Below, one piece after another: positions 28,915 to 38,065 of a stretch of DNA of 64,000 nucleotides. The notes under the pieces are model-generated. The model was not told the origin of the DNA and did no database searches. It saw only the letters and a program-made list of their open reading frames with translations. Position numbers and translations under genes: made by a program. The DNA lies in the NCBI RefSeq assembly GCF_001424385.1, contig NZ_LMPO01000001.1, forward strand, positions 60,014-124,013, given 5' to 3'. The DNA comes from Curtobacterium sp. Leaf183 (GTDB lineage Bacteria > Actinomycetota > Actinomycetes > Actinomycetales > Microbacteriaceae). The first letter of the stretch is position 1. Each line of letters begins with the position of its first letter.

Positions 28915-28958
28915 GTCAACTCAGGTTGACGCGTGTCGGTACGTCAATGTAGGTTGAC
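28915..28958 (+). promoter_or_regulatory. promoter of the HTH-ABC operon covered by two inverted-repeat operators
   Basis: Operator 1 is GTCAAC-TCAG-GTTGAC (28915-28930), operator 2 GTCAAT-GTAG-GTTGAC (28943-28958), 28 bases apart centre to centre. Promoter TTGACG (28926-28931), 18 bases, TAGGTT (28950-28955) is embedded so that each operator covers one core box. Transcription would start at or next to the ATG at 28963 (leaderless). The small HTH protein is the obvious candidate ligand. Confidence 0.75.
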
Positions 28959-28962
28959 ATGC

Positions 28963-29178
28963 ATGGACCGGCCGACCATCACGCACCTCGCCGCCGGGGC
29001 CAGCGGGGACGACCCGTTCGACGCCCTGGCCAGCGTGCGCGAGCTCCGACGCGAGCTCGACCGGACCGAGGAACTCGCCGCCCGGCGGGCTCGGAACGCC
29101 GGTGCGTCGTGGCAGGAGATCGCCACGCTCCTCGGCGTCAGCCGCCAGGCAGTGCACAAGAAGTACGGCAGAAACTAG
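28963..29178 (+). CDS. small HTH protein, probable autoregulator of the ABC exporter
   Basis: 71 residues. A charged helix (SVRELRRELDRTEELAARRAR, about 22-42) leads into a sigma-like or MarR-like HTH, GASWQEIATLLGVSRQAVHKKYG (46-68). This type of short HTH is common in actinobacteria, often as repressor of its own operon. The ATG at 28963 is preferred because the -10 box TAGGTT ends seven bases before it. The ABC exporter starts six bases after the stop, so the two form an operon, and the paired inverted repeats in the promoter are its likely operators (inference). Confidence 0.75.
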   Translation: MDRPTITHLAAGASGDDPFDALASVRELRRELDRTEELAARRARNAGASWQEIATLLGVSRQAVHKKYGRN

Positions 29179-29184
29179 GACACG

Positions 29185-31065
29185 ATGAGCCTCCCCTTCG
29201 CCCGCCCCAAGAAGACCGACGGCCCCCGCGCCACGTTCGGCCGGCTGCTGTCGTACCTGTTCGAGAACAAGCCCGCGATGGTCGTCATCATCGTGCTCAG
29301 CGTCCTGGGTGCGGGCGCCTCCCTGGCGCAGCCGCTGCTCGTGAACCAGGTGATCACGGCGGTGCAGCACGGCAACACGCTGAGCATGCTCGTGTGGTTG
29401 CTGGTCGGGCTCGTCATCGTCTCCGGGCTGCTCAACGGCATCCAGCACTTCCTGCTGCAGCGTGCGGGGGAAGGCGTCGTGCTGTCGACCCGCCGCAAGC
29501 TCATCGCCCGGATCCTCAACCTGCCGATCTCCGAGTTCGACACGCGCCGCACCGGTGACCTGGTGTCCCGGGTCGGCAGCGACACGACCCTGCTGCGGGC
29601 CGTGCTGACCCAGGGCCTCATCGAGTCGATCGGCGGCTCGCTCACCTTCATCGGCGCGATCATCGCGATGGCGGTCATCGACCCGCTGCTGCTCGGCATC
29701 ACCCTCGCCATCGTGCTCGTCGCCATCGTCGTCGTCGGCGGTCTGAGCCGCCGGATCCGCGTCGCGTCGAAGCGTGCGCAGGAGAAGGTCGGCGACCTCA
29801 CCGCGGCCGTCGAGCGCGGCATCGGTGCCGTCCGCACCATCCGCGCCGCCGGTGCCACGGAGCGCGAGGTCACCGAGGTCGACACCCACGCCACCGAGGC
29901 GTACCGCCGCGGTCTCGACATCGCGAAGATGTCCGCGTTCGTCGTCCCCGTCGCGAGCATCGTGATGCAGGTCGCGTTCATCGCCGTCCTCGGCGTCGGC
30001 GGAGCCCAGGTCGCCGCAGGCACGATCACCATCGCCACGCTCATCACGTTCATCCTGCTGCTCTTCATGATGATCATGCCGCTCGGCCAGGCCATGGGTG
30101 CCGCGGTCGCCGTCGCCCAGGCGCTCGGCGCGCTCGGCCGGATCGAGGAGATCCTGCACCTGCCCACCGAGGACCAGGACGACGCGGCCGTCCGCCCCAG
30201 CGCCGCGATCGCGACCGACGACGCGATCACCTTCGAACACGTCACGTTCCGGTACGCCCGGTCCGCTGACGCGTCCGGTCCCGACGGCGCGGTCGCGTCC
30301 GGTCCGGACGGCGCGGTCGCGTCCGGTGACCGTTCCGACCACCCAGCAGGCCGCGCCCCGGCCGCCGACGCGCCCGACGCCGAGCAGGCGGTGCTGCACG
30401 ACGTCTCCTTCCGGGTCCGCCGCGGTTCGCGTGTCGCTCTCGTGGGTCCGTCCGGTGCCGGCAAGTCGACGACCCTCGCCCTGATCGAGCGCTTCTACGA
30501 CCCGACCGACGGGGTGATCCGCCTCGGTGGCATCGACGTCCGTGGCCTCGACCGTGACGAGCTCCGTGCCCAGATCGGGTACGTCGAACAGGACGCCCCC
30601 GTGCTGGCCGGCACCATCCGCGCGAACCTGCTGCTCGGGTCGCCGAACGCATCCGAGGACGACTGCGTCCGCGTGCTCGAGGCCGTGAACCTCGGTGACG
30701 TCCTGCACCGCGACCCCCGCGGGCTCGACGCCCAGGTGGGCGAGGACGGTGTGATGCTCTCCGGTGGCGAGCGCCAGCGCCTGGCGATCGCCCGTGCGCT
30801 GCTCGCCGCTCCCCCGATCCTGCTGCTCGACGAGTCGACCTCGTCGCTCGACGGTGTCAACGAGCAGAAGATGCGTCTGGCGATCGACGCCGTCGCCGAG
30901 GACCGCACCCTGCTCGTCATCGCGCACCGGCTGTCGACGGTGGTGGACTCGGACGTCATCGTGGTGCTCGAGCACGGGCGCGTCGTCGGGGTCGGGACGC
31001 ACTCCGAGCTCGTCGAGTCGACCCCGCTGTACCGCGACCTGGCGAAGCACCAGCTCCTGGTCTGA
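29185..31065 (+). CDS. ABC exporter, fused membrane domain and ATPase
   Basis: 626 residues, a half-size exporter that should act as a homodimer. Six-helix membrane domain (about 20-320), then the ATPase: Walker A GPSGAGKST at 421, signature LSGGERQRLAIARALL, Walker B ILLLDESTSSLD, H-loop IAHRLS. Between the first beta strand of the ATPase (FRYARS, near 357) and Walker A there is an insertion of about 35 low-complexity residues with two copies of ASGPDGAV encoded by a 24-base repeat. MDR-like multidrug or lipid exporter; substrate unknown. Controlled together with the small HTH gene just upstream. Confidence 0.9.
   Translation: MSLPFARPKKTDGPRATFGRLLSYLFENKPAMVVIIVLSVLGAGASLAQPLLVNQVITAVQHGNTLSMLVWLLVGLVIVSGLLNGIQHFLLQRAGEGVVLSTRRKLIARILNLPISEFDTRRTGDLVSRVGSDTTLLRAVLTQGLIESIGGSLTFIGAIIAMAVIDPLLLGITLAIVLVAIVVVGGLSRRIRVASKRAQEKVGDLTAAVERGIGAVRTIRAAGATEREVTEVDTHATEAYRRGLDIAKMSAFVVPVASIVMQVAFIAVLGVGGAQVAAGTITIATLITFILLLFMMIMPLGQAMGAAVAVAQALGALGRIEEILHLPTEDQDDAAVRPSAAIATDDAITFEHVTFRYARSADASGPDGAVASGPDGAVASGDRSDHPAGRAPAADAPDAEQAVLHDVSFRVRRGSRVALVGPSGAGKSTTLALIERFYDPTDGVIRLGGIDVRGLDRDELRAQIGYVEQDAPVLAGTIRANLLLGSPNASEDDCVRVLEAVNLGDVLHRDPRGLDAQVGEDGVMLSGGERQRLAIARALLAAPPILLLDESTSSLDGVNEQKMRLAIDAVAEDRTLLVIAHRLSTVVDSDVIVVLEHGRVVGVGTHSELVESTPLYRDLAKHQLLV
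30271..30318 (+). repeat. 24-base tandem repeat inside the exporter gene
   Basis: Two in-frame units (30271-30294 and 30295-30318) starting GCGTCCGGTCC, with a partial third. They encode ASGPDGAV twice in the insertion before Walker A. Confidence 0.85.
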
Positions 31066-31090
31066 GGCCGACCCGTCTGCGCGGCCTCCG

Positions 31091-31711
31091 TCAGACCAGC
31101 GCTCCCCCGGGCCGCCCGATGCCCTCGTCCATGTCGCTCTGGTCCACGTGCCCACCGGCGTCGGCGATCTCCGCCAGCGCGGTGGCGCTCCGCCCCGGAT
31201 CGACGCCGACGACCAGGTCGCGGAGGACGACGACGTCGAGCCCCGCGCGCAGGCCGTCCTGCGCGGTGGCCCGGACGCAGTGGTCGGTCGCGATGCCGAC
31301 GATCGCGATCTCGTGGACCGCGCGGTCGAACAGCACGTCAGCGAGGTCCTGACCGGTGTCGGTGGTCCCCTCGAACGCCGAGTACGCCGGCTCGCCCTGG
31401 CCCTTCATCACGTGCACGTCGATCGGCGCCGTGTCGAGCTCGGGGTGGTACTCCGCCCCCGGCGTCCCGGCGACGCAGTGCACGGGCCAGGTGGTGACGA
31501 AGTCCGGTTCGACGCCGACGGCGAAGTGCCCGCCGTTGTCGTCGTCACCGTGGTGCCAGTCGCGCGACCCCACGATCAGGTCGTACTCGTCGCCGTGCCG
31601 GGCGAGGAAGGCGGAGATGCGGCCGGCGAGTGCCTGTCCTCCGGTGACGCCCAGCGCCCCGCCCTCGGTGAAGTCGTTCTGCACGTCCACGACGATGAGT
31701 GCCCGGGTCAT
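31091..31711 (-). CDS. pncA: nicotinamidase/pyrazinamidase
   Basis: 206 residues, isochorismatase-like hydrolase that converts nicotinamide to nicotinate in NAD salvage. Catalytic triad D9 (IVVDVQNDF), K103 (VMKG) and C145 (GIATDHCVRATA); metal ligands in DWHH (D51, H53) and GGHF. ATG at 31711-31709. Converges on the exporter gene with only 25 bases between stops. Confidence 0.92.
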   Translation of the reverse strand: MTRALIVVDVQNDFTEGGALGVTGGQALAGRISAFLARHGDEYDLIVGSRDWHHGDDDNGGHFAVGVEPDFVTTWPVHCVAGTPGAEYHPELDTAPIDVHVMKGQGEPAYSAFEGTTDTGQDLADVLFDRAVHEIAIVGIATDHCVRATAQDGLRAGLDVVVLRDLVVGVDPGRSATALAEIADAGGHVDQSDMDEGIGRPGGALV

Positions 31712-31752
31712 GGACCCATCCAACACGGCCCGGCGTGCCGGTCGGTCGGGGG

Positions 31753-33249
31753 TCAGCTGTTCGTGAGCCTGTTCCCACAGGTGTACGCGGCCGCCGTCAC
31801 GGCGTCGAGCGCCGGCAGCGCCGCGGCCCGCGACGACCCGATCGCGTAGAACGCGAAGGTCAGCTTCGTGCCGTCGGCGGCGTCGATGTAGCCGCCGAGC
31901 GTGTTGGCACTGTCGATCCACCCGGTCTTCGCGTGCACCTTGCCCCGCGCCACGGCGTTCGCCCCGGTGAAGCGGCTGGACAGCGTGCCGGACTGTCCGG
32001 AGACGGGGAGCGACTGCGCCAGGGTGTCGAGGCCCTTCGCACCCGCCGCCACCTGCACCATGAGGTGCGCGACGAAGTCCGGCGACACCGCGTTCGCAGC
32101 GCTCTCGCCCGAGCCGTCCTTGATCACGATGCCCGACGGGTCGACCCCGTACGACGACAACGCCTTCTGGTACACGCTCGTCAGCGACGCAGCGGAGCCG
32201 CCTGCGCCGGACTCGCGCGAGGAGATGCGGGCGAGCATCTCGGCGAGGGTGTTGTCCGAGTTCGGAATCATCTGCCCGATCAGGGTGGAGACGGGCTGCG
32301 AGTCCACCTGGGCGATCGTGGACTGGCTGGTGGTCGCACGCTTGACGATCTGCGCGCTGCCGGCACCGACGACACCGGCGTTCGCGAGGGCGGTGCGGAA
32401 GGCGGCACCAGCACGACCCACCGGGTCCTCGGAGCGCGGCGAGGTCGCGGCGCCGGGGTTCGCCCGGTCACCGTCGACCATGAGCGCCGTGACCTCGGGC
32501 TGGTACCCGATCGTCCGCTCGCTGACCGGCCAGGTCGGGTCCCAGGCGTCGGCGTCGTTCCAGTAGGTGTCGTCGGTGACGATGGTCGTGACGGGTGCGT
32601 CGCCGAGCTTGGCCTTCACCTGCTGCGCGAGCTGGCCGAGGGTCGGGGCGCCGGGGTAGACGGTCGCGCCGCCCGCGGACAGCGTGGCGTCACCGTGGCC
32701 GACGATCGCGATCGACCCGTTGCCCTCGTCCGTGACCGTCGTGGGGATGGTGTGGCCGCCGCCGAGGACCGCGAGGGCAGTCGCCGTCGTCAGGGTCTTC
32801 ATCACGCTGCCGGTCTGGGCAGCGGTGTCGCCCTTCCGCGAGAACAGCATCTCCCCGGTGGCGGCGTTCATCACGTACCCCTCGAAGTCGCCGAGGCCGG
32901 ACGCCGACGCGGCACTCGCGATCGAGCACGTCCGCAGCGCGCTGGGGCCCGGGGCGTCAGCCGGGACCGTCCGCGGCGGGACGGTGGCCGACGGTGACGG
33001 CGCGGCCGAGGCGCTCGTCCGCGCGCTCGGGCTCGTCGACGCCGACGCGACCGGTGCCCGTGCGGCGGTGGGCGCCGTGGCCGATGCGACCGCGACCGCT
33101 CCGCCGGACCCGAGCACGAGCACGGCGGCCAGACCGCCGATCACCCAGGGCACGGGCTTGCGGGCGATCGATGCACGGATCGCGGCGAAGGCCCCGCTCA
33201 GCCGTGCGGGCACGGACGGTCGGTCGGGTTCGGACGGTTGCTCGGACAT
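31753..33249 (-). CDS. dacB: D-alanyl-D-alanine carboxypeptidase, PBP4 family (S13)
   Basis: 498 residues. N-terminal cytosolic tail, transmembrane anchor at about 34-55, an Ala/Ser/Pro/Thr-rich spacer to about residue 105, then the peptidase with active-site SVMK (in TGSVMKTL), SDN (MIPNSDNTLAE) and KTG (HAKTGWID). It trims or cleaves peptidoglycan stem peptides outside the membrane. ATG 33249-33247 lies eight bases after a minus-strand TAGGAT box, so a leaderless or near-leaderless mRNA is likely. Confidence 0.92.
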   Translation of the reverse strand: MSEQPSEPDRPSVPARLSGAFAAIRASIARKPVPWVIGGLAAVLVLGSGGAVAVASATAPTAARAPVASASTSPSARTSASAAPSPSATVPPRTVPADAPGPSALRTCSIASAASASGLGDFEGYVMNAATGEMLFSRKGDTAAQTGSVMKTLTTATALAVLGGGHTIPTTVTDEGNGSIAIVGHGDATLSAGGATVYPGAPTLGQLAQQVKAKLGDAPVTTIVTDDTYWNDADAWDPTWPVSERTIGYQPEVTALMVDGDRANPGAATSPRSEDPVGRAGAAFRTALANAGVVGAGSAQIVKRATTSQSTIAQVDSQPVSTLIGQMIPNSDNTLAEMLARISSRESGAGGSAASLTSVYQKALSSYGVDPSGIVIKDGSGESAANAVSPDFVAHLMVQVAAGAKGLDTLAQSLPVSGQSGTLSSRFTGANAVARGKVHAKTGWIDSANTLGGYIDAADGTKLTFAFYAIGSSRAAALPALDAVTAAAYTCGNRLTNS

Positions 33250-33322
33250 CGCAAGCGATCCTACGGAACTGCGGCAGGAGCCTCCAGACCGGTTCCTGCG
33301 GTCACCCGCCCGGCTGCCGACG

Positions 33323-34318
33323 TCACCGCGCGGCGGGGGCCTCGTCCGCGGCGTAGCGGACGCCGACCTGGCGCCGTGCCTCGTCCATCGCGCGCATCAC
33401 GGCGATGGTGCCGTCGGGCGTCATCGCCGTGGCCTCGTGGTCCCCCGACGTGACCATCGCCTCGAAGGCGCGGACCTCGTGCGCGTAGCCGGTGAGTTCC
33501 TCTCGGCTGTCGAACTCCTCGACCACCGCACCGTCGCGGTCCCGGATCCGCCAGGTCGTCGGGGTGTACCAGGTCGCGTCGAGGTCGATCCGGCCGTCGT
33601 CGCCGATCACGGACGCCGTGTTCGGGCTCCGCACGTCGAGGGCGAAGTGCACGAGCGACTGCGCGCCGCCGTCGTGGGTCATCACGATGCCCATCTGGGT
33701 GTCGACCCCCTGTTCGCTGAGCGTGCCGGCCGCCGCCACGGCAGTCGGCGCACCGAGCACGTCGATCGCGAACGAGATCGGGTAGACGCCGAGGTCGAGG
33801 ATCGCGCCGCCGCCGAGCGCCGGGTCGTTGAGGCGGTGCGACGGGTCGCTCGGCAGGGCCTGGTGGTGCGACGCCTCGACGATGCGGGGCCGGCCGATGC
33901 GCCCCTCGGCGACCACCTGGCGGAGCATCGTCATCTGCGGCAGGAAGCGTGTCCACATCGCCTCCATGACGACGACACCGCGCGCGCGGGCCGCGTCGAC
34001 GACCCGCTGGGCCTCGTCCGCCGTGATGGTGAAGGCCTTCTCCACGAGCACGTGCTTGCCTGCCTCGATCGCGAGCAGCGCGTCCTCGGCGTGGCGGGAG
34101 TGCGGGGTCGCCACGTAGACGGCGTCGACCTCGGGGTCGGCGACGAGGTCCGCGTAGCTGCCGTGTGCGCGCGGGATGCCGAACTCGGTGGCGAACGACT
34201 GCGCGCTCTCGCGCGTGCGACTGCCCACCGCGACGAACGCCACCCCCGCACGAGTGCAGTCGCCGACGAAGGACCGGGCGATGCCGCCCGTCCCGATGAC
34301 TCCCCATCGAACGGTCAT
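33323..34318 (-). CDS. Gfo/Idh/MocA-family oxidoreductase
   Basis: 331 residues. N-terminal Rossmann domain (VRWGVIGTGGIARSFVGDC) and the EKAFT (VEKAFTITADEA) substrate-domain entry typical of the family; the C-terminal half is a beta-sheet dimerisation domain. NAD(P)-dependent oxidation or reduction of a sugar or inositol-like compound; substrate unknown. ATG 34318-34316. Confidence 0.87.
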   Translation of the reverse strand: MTVRWGVIGTGGIARSFVGDCTRAGVAFVAVGSRTRESAQSFATEFGIPRAHGSYADLVADPEVDAVYVATPHSRHAEDALLAIEAGKHVLVEKAFTITADEAQRVVDAARARGVVVMEAMWTRFLPQMTMLRQVVAEGRIGRPRIVEASHHQALPSDPSHRLNDPALGGGAILDLGVYPISFAIDVLGAPTAVAAAGTLSEQGVDTQMGIVMTHDGGAQSLVHFALDVRSPNTASVIGDDGRIDLDATWYTPTTWRIRDRDGAVVEEFDSREELTGYAHEVRAFEAMVTSGDHEATAMTPDGTIAVMRAMDEARRQVGVRYAADEAPAAR

Positions 34319-34469
34319 GCGGCATGTCTACCAGGTGGCCCTCCACAGCCACGTCCGGTGCGGGACGTCGTCCACGTCATCGCGGACCAGTGGACTACCC
34401 GGCTGACTGCCAGCTAGCGTGCTCCTGCGTCCCCCGCTCGGGGGTCGACAACCGAAGATCAGGAAACCC

Positions 34470-36149
34470 ATGCGCCGTATCGCGTCCACGTCCCGGTTCC
34501 TCTCCGTCGCGGCTGTCGGGGCCGTGCTCATGATCACCTCGACCGTCGTCGGGGGCGCTCCCGCGTCGGCACACGGCTGGGGTCCACCCGGTCACGGCGC
34601 AGACCCGGACGCCGGACTCACCCCACGCACGTCGTTCACGATGGCGCCGGACGGGTCCTCGGGCGCCACGCAGGGCGGTGAGGGCATCCCCAACATCGAC
34701 TCCGACAAGAAGACCATCGCGACCTACTACGGCGACCCCGGTACGGGTCTGGCCGACCGGACCGACTCGCCGTACATCCGCGAGGTGCGCGCGATCGTCG
34801 ACCGACAGACACGGCAGCTCCGACAGATCCACGACCGCGCGGTCCGGCACGGTGAGAAGCCGGCGATCGTGCTCGATGCCGACGACACCACGCTGTGGAC
34901 CTACGACATGGAGGTCGCCGACATGCACTTCGTCTTCGACCCGGCCGAACAGGACGTCTGGGTCCAGGACCAGCGCTTCCCCGCCGTCCCGTCGATGGTC
35001 GGCTTCGTGAACACGGCATCGAGCATGGGGTTCACGGTGTTCGGGCTGACCGGACGCAACGACGACCAGAAGGCCGCCACCCTCGCGAACCTGACGAAGG
35101 TGGGCTACCAGGGGTTCACGTCGGACGACTTCTTCACGAAGTGGACCGGCAAGGGCGACAGCACCCAGCCCGCCTGGATCACGTGTGCGACGGCGTCCTG
35201 CACGACGGTCGAGTACAAGGCGCAGACGCGCAGGCACATCGAGCAGGACCTCGGGTACGACATCACGCTCAACGTCGGCGACCAGTGGAGCGACCTGCAG
35301 GGCGGGTTCGCGGACCGCTCGGTCAAGCTGCCGAACCCGACCTACTACCTCCCCTCGACGAACCTGCCCGGAGTGTCGGAACCACGGCTCGCGCCGCGCA
35401 CCCGGTTCACCATGGCCGCTGACGGTTCCTCGGGCGCGACCCAGGGTGGCGAGGGGATCCCGAACATCGACTCGGTCAAGAAGACGATCGCCACGTACTA
35501 CGGCGATCCCGGCACCGGCATCGCGGACAAGACCGACTCGCCGTACATCCGCGAGATGCGGTCGATCGTCGCCCGTCAGGCGCCGGTCATCGCCGCGCAG
35601 TGCGTCGTCGCCCGGCACCAGCACCGGAACCCGGCGATCGTCCTCGACGCCGACGACACCACGCTGTGGACGTACGACATGGAGGTCGCCGACATGCACT
35701 TCGTCTTCGACCCCGCCGAACAGGACGTCTGGGTCCAGGACCAGCGCTTCCCCGCCACCCCCTCCATGACCTCGCTGGCCGGGGTCGCGCAGCGCGCGGG
35801 GTGCACGGTGATCGGGCTGACCGGACGCAACGACGACCAGAAGGCCGCGACGATCGCGAACCTGCAGAAGGTGGGCTACCCACAGATCACCGCCGAGCAG
35901 CGCGGGACCCAGACCTACTACACGAAGTGGACGGGCATCGGCGCCTCCCAGCAGCCTGCGTACATCACGTGCGCGTCCGCGAAGTGCACCACGGTCGAGT
36001 ACAAGGCGCAGACGCGGGCGCACATCGAGACACCGAGCGGGGGACGGTACGACATCGTCGCGAACGTGGGTGACCAGTACAGCGACCTGCTGGGCGGCTC
36101 GGCCGACCGGGCGGTGAAGCTGCCGAACCCCACGTACTACCTGCCGTGA
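34470..36149 (+). CDS. secreted tandem HAD (acid phosphatase-like) protein
   Basis: 559 residues. Signal peptide with probable cleavage after ASA (residue 34). Two full copies of a HAD phosphatase domain (about 50-295 and 307-559) follow, each starting LxPRTxFTMAxDGSSGATQG and ending VKLPNPTYYLP. Catalytic DxDDT occurs at D136 and D393 (VLDADDTTLW), with GLTGRNDDQK and NVGDQ(W/Y)SDL as later HAD motifs. Both copies appear catalytically intact. Class IIIB-like phosphatases of this design release phosphate from organic esters outside the cell. ATG 34470 with AGGA upstream is preferred over an earlier in-frame ATG because it starts the signal peptide. The two core regions are almost identical in DNA. 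Confidence 0.85.
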   Translation: MRRIASTSRFLSVAAVGAVLMITSTVVGGAPASAHGWGPPGHGADPDAGLTPRTSFTMAPDGSSGATQGGEGIPNIDSDKKTIATYYGDPGTGLADRTDSPYIREVRAIVDRQTRQLRQIHDRAVRHGEKPAIVLDADDTTLWTYDMEVADMHFVFDPAEQDVWVQDQRFPAVPSMVGFVNTASSMGFTVFGLTGRNDDQKAATLANLTKVGYQGFTSDDFFTKWTGKGDSTQPAWITCATASCTTVEYKAQTRRHIEQDLGYDITLNVGDQWSDLQGGFADRSVKLPNPTYYLPSTNLPGVSEPRLAPRTRFTMAADGSSGATQGGEGIPNIDSVKKTIATYYGDPGTGIADKTDSPYIREMRSIVARQAPVIAAQCVVARHQHRNPAIVLDADDTTLWTYDMEVADMHFVFDPAEQDVWVQDQRFPATPSMTSLAGVAQRAGCTVIGLTGRNDDQKAATIANLQKVGYPQITAEQRGTQTYYTKWTGIGASQQPAYITCASAKCTTVEYKAQTRAHIETPSGGRYDIVANVGDQYSDLLGGSADRAVKLPNPTYYLP

Positions 36150-36180
36150 GCGCGTAGCGTCGCAACGACCAGGGGTCGTA

Positions 36181-36225
36181 CCGGACTGGAGGCCCGTGGC
36201 CGACCGCCACGGGCCTCCAGTCCGG
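36181..36225. terminator. terminator after the HAD gene
   Basis: Perfect 20-base-pair stem CCGGACTGGAGGCCCGTGGC and its complement around a five-base CGACC loop, 31 bases after the stop. It shares the GGAGGCCCG arm with the other intergenic palindromes but has a different centre. Confidence 0.85.
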
Positions 36226-36309
36226 CCCCGGTCCGGTCAGGAGCCACGGCACGGCACCCGGCCGGTTCCGCTCCGTGCCCTGCACGGGACTCGCGAGGAG
36301 GCGCCGACT

Positions 36310-38010
36310 GTGGACGAACCAGAACCGTGGTGGACCGGAGCGGTGGTCTACCAGGTCTACCCGCGCAGCTTCGCGGACGGCAACGGCGACGGGATCGGGG
36401 ACCTCGCCGGGCTCCGGCGTCGCCTGGACCACATCGCCGACCTCGGTGTCGACGTCGTCTGGCTGTCGCCCGTGTACCGGTCCCCGCAGGCGGACAACGG
36501 CTACGACATCAGCGACTACGAGGACATCGACCCGCTGTTCGGCACCCTGGACGAGTTCGACGCGCTGCTGGTCGAGGTGCACCGCCACGGCATGAAGGTG
36601 GTGATGGACCTCGTCGTCAACCACTCGAGCGACCAGCACCCCTGGTTCCAGGCCGCCAAGCTGTCCCGCACCTGCCCCAAGCACGACTGGTACATCTGGC
36701 GCGACCCGGTGGACGGCCACGAACCGAACGAGTGGCGCGCGGCGTTCGGCGGCCCGGCGTGGTCGTGGGACCCCGGTACCGGTCAGTACTACCTCCACAT
36801 GTTCACGCCGCAGCAGCCCGACCTGAACTGGGACAACGCGGACATGCGGGACGCCGTGTACACGATGATGAACCACTGGCTCGACCGGGGAGTCGACGGC
36901 TTCCGGATGGACGTCATCAACCACATCGCCAAGGACCCGGCGGCACTCGCGGACGGCAGTGCGGCGTACGTCATGCAGCCGCGCATCCACGACCACCTGC
37001 AGGAGATGCACGAACGCGTGTTCGCCGGTCGTGACGCGCTGCTGACGGTCGGTGAGATGCCGGGCGTGACCGTCGAGGACGCGGTCCTGTTCACGGACCC
37101 CGAACGGCACGAGCTCGACATGGTGTTCCAGTTCGAGCACGTCGGGCTCGATCACGGACCGACGTCCAAGTTCGACAACGAGCCGTTCGACCTGGTGGCG
37201 CTCAAGGCCTCGCTCGCACGCTGGCAGACCGGCCTGGCCGACACCGGGTGGAACTCGCTGTACCTGGCCAACCACGACCAGCCGCGTCCGGTGTCCCGCT
37301 TCGGCGCCGCTGCCGTCGCCGCCGCGCACGGGTTCCGGGCCGACCCCTTCGACCTGCGCTACGAGTCGGCGACCCTGCTCGCGACGGTCCTCCACCTGCA
37401 CCGCGGGACGCCCTACCTGTACCAGGGCGACGAGATCGGCATGCTGAACGCGGGGTTCACCGCCATCGACGAGTACCGCGACATCGAGTCGCTCAACTGG
37501 TTCCGGGGCGTCGTCGGGCGGGGCATGCCCGTCGACGACGCACTCCAGGCGCTGGCGGTCCGCAGCCGTGACAACGCCCGCACGCCGATCCCGTGGGACG
37601 ACGCGACGCCGGCCGGCGGGTTCTCGGACGTCGAACCGTGGATCGGCATGGGCCAGGGCTGGCCGCGGGTCACCGTCGCGTCGGACCGAGCCGCCGGGGA
37701 GCGCTCGGTGTACGAGCACCACCGCAGGCTGATCGCGCTGCGACATGACTCCAGGACCGTCCGCGTCGGCGACTTCACCCTGCTCGAGGCGGACCACGCG
37801 GCGCTGTGGGCGTTCACCCGGTCGCTCGAGGACGCCGCGGAGCCGGGGCTGGTCGTCGTGGCGAACCTGTCCTCCTCGAGGATGACGCTGCCCGACGCCG
37901 TCGCGGAGCGTCTCGGTCGCTGCGTGCTGGGGAACCTCGGCGTCCCCGCACCGGACGACGCCCGATCACTGCAGCCCTGGGAGGCGCGGGTGCACGAGGA
38001 CCTGGGCTGA
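36310..38010 (+). CDS. GH13 alpha-glucosidase / oligo-1,6-glucosidase
   Basis: 566 residues; hydrolyses terminal alpha-glucosidic bonds of maltose, sucrose, isomaltose or trehalose-like sugars in the cytosol. TIM-barrel motifs: VVYQVYPRSFAD, DLVVNHSSDQHPWF, nucleophile D201 (GFRMDVINH), acid/base E249 (TVGEMPG) and D323 (LANHDQPR). GTG at 36310 chosen because a perfect AGGAGG (36296-36301) lies eight bases upstream. No transporter or regulator gene adjoins it, so the specific sugar is not revealed by context. Confidence 0.92.
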   Translation: MDEPEPWWTGAVVYQVYPRSFADGNGDGIGDLAGLRRRLDHIADLGVDVVWLSPVYRSPQADNGYDISDYEDIDPLFGTLDEFDALLVEVHRHGMKVVMDLVVNHSSDQHPWFQAAKLSRTCPKHDWYIWRDPVDGHEPNEWRAAFGGPAWSWDPGTGQYYLHMFTPQQPDLNWDNADMRDAVYTMMNHWLDRGVDGFRMDVINHIAKDPAALADGSAAYVMQPRIHDHLQEMHERVFAGRDALLTVGEMPGVTVEDAVLFTDPERHELDMVFQFEHVGLDHGPTSKFDNEPFDLVALKASLARWQTGLADTGWNSLYLANHDQPRPVSRFGAAAVAAAHGFRADPFDLRYESATLLATVLHLHRGTPYLYQGDEIGMLNAGFTAIDEYRDIESLNWFRGVVGRGMPVDDALQALAVRSRDNARTPIPWDDATPAGGFSDVEPWIGMGQGWPRVTVASDRAAGERSVYEHHRRLIALRHDSRTVRVGDFTLLEADHAALWAFTRSLEDAAEPGLVVVANLSSSRMTLPDAVAERLGRCVLGNLGVPAPDDARSLQPWEARVHEDLG

Positions 38011-38026
38011 CGTCGCACCGCTGATC

Positions 38027-38056
38027 TCACCCTCGCGGGGGAGGTTCCCGAGGTGA
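38027..38056. repeat. imperfect inverted repeat before the ABC-2 operon
   Basis: CTCACCCTCGCGGGGGA against TTCCCGAGGTGAG, about 11 paired bases. It ends 10 bases before the TACCGT box of the next operon, so it could be a terminator for the glucosidase gene or an operator for the ABC genes. Confidence 0.45.
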
Positions 38057-38065
38057 GCGCTGCCG

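Noticed and set aside
28921..31155. 744-codon minus-strand frame opposite the ABC exporter
   Set aside because: Exporter motifs on the plus strand are complete; the antisense protein is Asp/Arg/Gly low-complexity.
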